Assembly (NCBI RefSeq): GCF_000003605.2 | Contig: NW_003119938.1 | Coordinates: 1,896 to 24,865, forward strand | Source of the DNA: Saccoglossus kowalevskii | Lineage: Eukaryota > Hemichordata > Enteropneusta > Harrimaniidae | Length of the DNA: 22,970 nucleotides | Direction of reading: 5' to 3' | Shown here: one piece after another, positions 18,600-22,970 of the stretch | Layout of the letters: each line of letters starts with the position of its first letter | Position numbering within the stretch: the first letter of the stretch is position 1 | Notes under the pieces: generated by a model | What the model was told of the DNA's origin: nothing | Seen by the model: the letters and a program-made list of their open reading frames with translations, nothing else | Databases searched by the model: none | Translations under genes and position numbers: made by a program

Positions 18600-19240
18600 C
18601 AAAAAGTGATATTTTGTGAAATGTGATAGTTAATAAAAAAACGTATGTAAGTATGTTGAAATATGGATACCTTGGGTGAACCTCCAGCTGATAAGGATAT
18701 GTTATTTTTTGGCAAATTTTTTTTTTTATTTTTTGAAAAAATTTTGCAGTTTATTTTTGGTTTGTTATTTTTTGTATGATTGTGCCTTGGATTATTAAGA
18801 TTTTTTATTTTGTGATGATAACTGCAGATTTCATTTAAACATTTTTATAGAGACATGCAACTGTTTATTATACAGTGAATTTCATGAAGGCGTGAATGTT
18901 TTTTTTAATATGAAAATATAAAATGTAGATTAATAGAATAATAGATTAGATTAATAAAAATCATTTCTGTCTCCATGAAACTCACTTTCTGAGTTACTGA
19001 TAGATTGCATTAATATTTACCATGCAGGTACTACAAAATGTCTGACCAATTAGAGAGCAGCTTGCTTGTTGACAGGTTTTTTCGATGCCTGCTTCAACTC
19101 AACTTTAATTTTTTCCATATTTTTTTTTTTAATCCTAAAAATAATTAAATCTAGAGCAAATAATGTTCATTTGGATCAAAATTCAAAATTCTTTAAGGAA
19201 AAATTATTTCGTTTGATGATTTAAACAACTGTGATGTTAT
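18600..19240. other. AT-rich intronic DNA, nothing recognised
   Basis: T-rich homopolymer tracts occur (for example 18718-18725 and around 19120-19130). No exon or repeat copy was seen. Confidence 0.5.
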
Positions 19241-19247
19241 AATTTCA

Positions 19248-19719
19248 GGTAGAACGCTACACAAAAGTAAAAATATTGTCATATTTACGTATTTGATATT
19301 TCATGTAATGAGGATAAATAAAATGGAATAAAAATGAAATGGGGGTCATCGTACATTGTTCAAAGAAAATCGATGTACAAAATGGAATGAAAATGTTTTG
19401 TCTGGTTTAGGGCATTTCACCATTGTTCCTATGGAACAGAATATATCTCAATATTTTTCTAAATGACATATGGTGAAAAAAAGATAATTACCCAGTATAT
19501 GATGTCTTACAAGGTACTTTTTGATGTCTTGTAGTATTCAACAATTTTTTCAGTATTGTATGAAAACTGCTAGTAAAATTTAATGCATATTATTTTAATT
19601 TTGCAAAAAACTGTGACACATTGTTTACTAAAACTAATATAAAAACGAATAATTATAGACAGCTGCTATGTGTGCTAAAATATGTGCACACGTAAACAAC
19701 TTGTGAGTAGCATTCTACC
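19248..19719 (+). mobile_element. Non-autonomous TTAA-flanked inverted-repeat element, copy 2
   Basis: The ends are GGTAGAACGCTAC at 19248 and GTAGCATTCTACC ending at 19719, an inverted repeat of 13 bp with one mismatch. The flanks are TTCA (19244-19247) and TTAA (19720-19723), consistent with one decayed and one intact TTAA target duplication. The body matches the reverse complement of 532-1017 (copy 1). Shared blocks include AAAGTAAAAATATTGTCAT, TTAGGGCATTT and AAGGTACTTTTTGATGTCT. At 472 bp against 486 bp, the two copies are almost the same length. There is no coding frame, so it depends on a transposase from elsewhere. Confidence 0.8.
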
Positions 19720-19735
19720 TTAACATTTTTACCAC

Positions 19736-19940
19736 TAGACTTCTTCAATATTTCTGGAAATAAACCCTATTTATAGAGCCAACAGATAAAATTTGAGTAA
19801 ATTTTCAGTTTTTACAAGAAAAATTGGCTATTTTTTTCCCAATCTTCTGAATGGAAGTGCAGATTATAATGAAGACTATTTTGTGATTTATGATGAAAAG
19901 AGAAAACTGGTGGTGAAAAGGTTAAGAAAAATATAGCAAA
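19736..19940 (+). repeat. Repeat family C, third copy
   Basis: CTTCTTCAATATTTCTGGAA, GAGCCAACAGATAAAATTTG, TTTTCAGTTTTTACAAG and GAATGGAAGTGCAGATTATA match 11448-11585. Beyond that, GATGAAAAGAGAAAAC and GGTGGTGAAAAGG continue the similarity to the reverse copy at 6640-6700. It begins 13 bp after the TTAA flank of the neighbouring element. Confidence 0.7.
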
Positions 19941-20177
19941 TAAATGTTTGCATAATAATTTGTGATTGTTATTTTAAGACCTTCTCATCATTTTCAAGCA
20001 TACCTGATGGCTTAAGAACACCTGAGACCACTTTACATTAGGTTAAACTTTTATACTTTTATAGCTATTAAGTGGCAGGCTATTTGTCATGATGACGAAT
20101 GGAATTGTTATTTAGTTTGTTGTACAAATTAACTTTCGTGTGAGGATGTACCCAAGACTCTAGCAAGAATAGTTACC

Positions 20178-20195
20178 TTAAGGTAGAAACCTACT
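20178..20195 (+). repeat. Possible solo end of the TTAA element family
   Basis: TTAA (20178-20181) is followed by GGTAGAAACCTAC, close to the GGTAGAACGCTAC terminus. No matching inverted end was found downstream, and the interior soon diverges. Confidence 0.3.
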
Positions 20196-20199
20196 TATA

Positions 20200-22280
20200 A
20201 TTTTTGAGAAAGTTGGTCATGAATCACATGACAATGTTTATTGGTTTATTATGTAAAATCGTTTTCCCATGGCACCATGAAATGGCTTTCTTTTGTGTGT
20301 TACAGTGACATATTTTGAGAAACTTGTCCTAATATTTTCCAAAAGTAGAGCACAGTGTATATTTTGATATTTTTTAAAACCCAAATTTTTGAATAACATA
20401 GGACAACAAGTATTATGTACTCCATCATTAACAATATATTATTTTTTCAGCTTATTTTGCCATTTTTGATTTTTTATCTAATAGAACATTTTTTTTATCA
20501 CAAATTTGATATAGTTTTATTGCACAGCGACGAAGCTAATTATGCTAGCCCCAGAAGAAGATTTGTGTGAAAAAGAAGAATTTTAAATAATGTGCATTTT
20601 CTAGTGAAAAAAAAAGATTTAAATAATGTGGTTTAAGCCTTTGAGCACCATAATTTAAAAATATTAAAAAAAATTGTAAATACAAGCATGTTGTACCAAA
20701 ATTTTGCTTGTTTTTACAAATTTTTCTATATTTTTTCAAATAATTTTGGACCAAATGGACATTATATCCAATTTTGAACAAGTCTTGATCAAAAATTTGG
20801 GAAAATTGTGAAAAAATGTATGCACCAGGTTTAAAATTTACGAATGGTGAAAACAATTTACTCATGCACTCAAAAATTTTAATCTGATTAGGATATCTTG
20901 GTATATCTTTGATGGAAATATTTGTGCTTGAATTTAAATGAGAAAACATGTTGAATTGAAATGTGGGTTTGGAGGCAATAATTTTGGTGACACTAAACAG
21001 GAAGTAATAAAAGAGAGACGATGAATACTGTAAATAGAAACTGAAGCATGGTGAGAAATGCTAAAGTGACACATAGCACTGTTAGTAATCTCTCTAGTTA
21101 TATCCATCACTGCAGGGTAGGGGAAAGCACACAGGGAGTCAAAAGCATACAAAGCCCAAGTAAACAATGTGCTACCGACTCAACAATCTGTTTGTTAGAT
21201 TGCATTAACCTCAGTATAGTTATATACTGTGATACACAAGATAAAATCATGATATATTCGCTCTATTCACTGCATAGATTCATCAAATTGTCTTTATTGT
21301 TTATTCATATTTGTACGTTTTTTGTTTTTTTAGATTATATTTTTTAAATTTCTTTCTTTAAGACCTTTTTTATCCTTTCCTAAGGATTTTATGCGTCTAA
21401 TAAAATATATCTCAGTGTGTTTCATTTCCAATGTCAACATAGGTTTAAATAATTGGTGAACTTGAATCACTTTCTAACAACGTCCTATAAAACATTTTCC
21501 CCGCTAGTAATTTTTGTCATTTGATGAAGGTGGTTTGTTTCTATAAAATTTTAAATCGTTGCGATTAGATCTCTGTTTCTAAGATGCACCCCAAAGAAAA
21601 TTGTTTCGCAAAATTCACGAAACCTTGTCTGTCTCGCAATTAAAATGGTGACAGTATATCTCAATAATCTCAACTGAATGAAGAATTTATAATACAGCTG
21701 CTGTACATTGGGCATGAGGATCTTTCACTTGTTCCTTGGGTTTTCCCGAGAGAGGCACATCCCTCCAATATTAACTGTTTGGCTTGAATATTTTACAAAG
21801 TGAACAATTTTCCTGTAATTTTATCTTCTTTGATGTTTGTATGCAAGCCTCCAATTAAATGCTGTGGCCCCTTTAATTTAACAAGACACAGATTTTCATG
21901 AATCTCAAAATTAACTGTAGCAGTACACTTAGACCAGGATTCTTTGAGTTGAAACAGATTACAGTAATTTTCACAAAAATTGCTCAAAACATGCAAAAAT
22001 GTAACGGTTTACAAGTATAATTTATTGTTTGTTGCACAGTGCATGACAGGAACTTAAATATTTATAAATGCATTCATAAATATATGTGAATAGCACCTTC
22101 AGCTTTCATTTGAATTCAAATGATTGTAATAGGCTCTAAAGGTTAACATTGTGTATGCTCATACTGTGGGCATACCTTCAATCATGTCTGAACATGACAT
22201 AGTGTTTGAGACCCCACACTTATTCAAATTAAAGCATAAGCTGATTGGATGATTTCAAACGAACTCATTAATATTAATTT
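20200..22280. other. AT-rich intronic DNA, nothing recognised
   Basis: The longest frame is 134 codons on the minus strand (20545-20949). It is dominated by F, N, K, I, L and Y, without a motif or splice context, and is best explained by AT-rich composition. Frames at 21048-21347 and 21793-21996 are likewise unconvincing. No RNA gene was seen. Confidence 0.5.
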
Positions 22281-22289
22281 GTAACTATC

Positions 22290-22970
22290 TATGATGTTGT
22301 CATAACACCATTGCTTGATTGGTCAATTTGAATTTAAACAGCCATTTTGAATTTATAAAGCATCTATTGCATCTACACCTTTTACTAGCACTAAAATTCA
22401 AAAGTTTTGATTTTAAACTATGATGTCATAACACCATTGCATGATTGGTCATTTTGAATTCAAACAGCCATTTTGAATTTATATAATTTTGAATTTATAA
22501 AGCATCTATTGTCTCTACGCTTTTTACTAACACTATATTTCAAAAGTTTTGATTTTAAACTCTATGATGTCATAACACTATTGTTGGTGCCATTTTAAAT
22601 TGATAACATTTTGTATTTATAAAGGGTTTTTAGCGTCTATGACTTTTATAAGCACTATAATTCAAAAGTTTTGATTTATACGATCTATGATGTCATAACA
22701 CCATTGCTGGTACCTTTTTTAATTTATAAAAATTTGTATTCATAAAGCATTTATAGCATCTACACATTTTACTAGTGATATAATTCAAAAGTTTTGATTT
22801 TAACCTATCTATGATGTCATAACACCATTGCATGATTGGTCAATTTGAATTCAAACAGCCATTTTGAATTTATATAATTTTGAATTTATAAAGCATCTAT
22901 TGTCTCTATGCTTTATACTAACACTATATTTCAAAAGTTTTGATTTTAAACTCTATGATGTCATAACACT
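22290..22970 (+). repeat. Satellite of 123-144 bp monomers with a 391 bp higher-order period, running off the right edge
   Basis: GTCATAACA (after TGAT) recurs at 22299, 22425, 22569, 22692, 22816 and 22960, so steps are 126, 144, 123, 124 and 144 bp. Most units carry TTCAAAAGTTTTGATTTTAA and ATAAAGCATCTAT, and some add TTGGTCAATTTGAATTCAAA and CAGCCATTTTGAATTTAT. The 144 bp units at 22425 and 22816 differ at only about three positions, while the units between them are diverged, so a three-monomer block of 391 bp seems to be duplicated. The longer monomer has an internal duplication of TTTTGAATTTATA. Confidence 0.85.

Larger units (their letters stand above)
8984..22970 (+). other. Start of a long intron (gene continues beyond the window)
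   Basis: After the donor at 8984 I find no acceptor followed by an open frame resembling the expected continuation (D.xxER..L..., later YP.L and WGV). An acceptor-like TTTCCTTTCAG at 9050-9060 leads to an early stop in the preferred phase. The remaining ~14 kb is repeat-rich AT DNA, typical of a long first coding intron. If the true gene is a decayed first exon with no body, this would instead be intergenic. Confidence 0.4.

Noticed and set aside
18404-18715. 103-codon minus-strand frame with a poly-Ile run
   Set aside because: It is created by the (TAA)n microsatellite, with no domain or splice context.
20545-20949. 134-codon minus-strand frame, the longest outside the repeats
   Set aside because: F, N, K, I and Y dominated composition is what AT-rich non-coding DNA gives. 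There is no motif, no homology that I recognise and no flanking splice signal.
21048-21347. 99-codon plus-strand frame and the opposing 77-codon frame
   Set aside because: No recognisable motif, no splice-bounded exon pattern and low-complexity hydrophobic ends. Treated as chance.
1-22970. Search for transposase, reverse transcriptase, viral or other multi-gene systems
   Set aside because: No frame shows catalytic or structural motifs of such proteins. All mobile elements here are non-autonomous or decayed.

Overview
The window looks like AT-rich nuclear DNA from an animal, most likely a marine invertebrate such as a mollusc or another lophotrochozoan or invertebrate deuterostome. The reasons are long AT-rich tracts without genes, GT-AG splice signals, many diverged non-autonomous DNA transposons, mini- and microsatellites, and many ACATGTA-type words. 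There is no operon-like gene packing, no ribosome binding sites, and no recognisable rRNA, tRNA, transposase or reverse transcriptase. The taxon is an inference.

One gene start is well supported, on the + strand. A GC-richer probable 5' UTR exon (about 7900-8302) ends in a good donor. It is followed by a ~500 bp intron, then an exon at 8801-8983 whose reading frame opens at 8872 with an in-frame stop just upstream. The encoded N-terminus resembles the leader and first strand of the DUF4062 domain found at the N-terminus of large NACHT/WD-repeat or TPR STAND proteins (NWD1-like, NPHP3-like). I see no further exon of this gene up to 22970, so the next intron appears to be at least ~14 kb and to fill the rest of the window.

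Everything else is repeat-derived or featureless. Left flank: a partial copy of repeat family A (1-~470); a ~486 bp inverted-repeat element flanked by TTAA-like sites (532-1017); family D satellite monomers (2845-3345) interrupted by a 179 bp Tc1/mariner-like MITE (3098-3276); a small GC-rich island (3410-3670); a TA-rich compound minisatellite (4827-5235); a 129 bp tandem array (5784-6345); and a reversed copy of repeat family C (6640-6880).

Right side, inside the long intron: a 40 bp minisatellite (9463-9680); a family A element (10312-~11440) inserted into a family C copy (10240-10311 plus 11445-11595); a ~1 kb imperfect palindrome (13385-14378) with a third copy of its arm at 17720-17930; two related blocks containing TGACGTCAAAAC; a minisatellite in which a 24 bp unit grew out of a 61 bp unit (17982-18406); a (TAA)n tract; a second TTAA-flanked element (19248-19719); another family C copy (19736-19940); and a satellite running off the right edge with an apparent three-monomer, 391 bp higher-order period (22290-22970).

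No new multi-gene system is visible. The most informative points are the gene start and the nested history of the transposons and satellites. Family letters A-D are my own labels. All similarity statements come from reading by eye, without alignment or database search.
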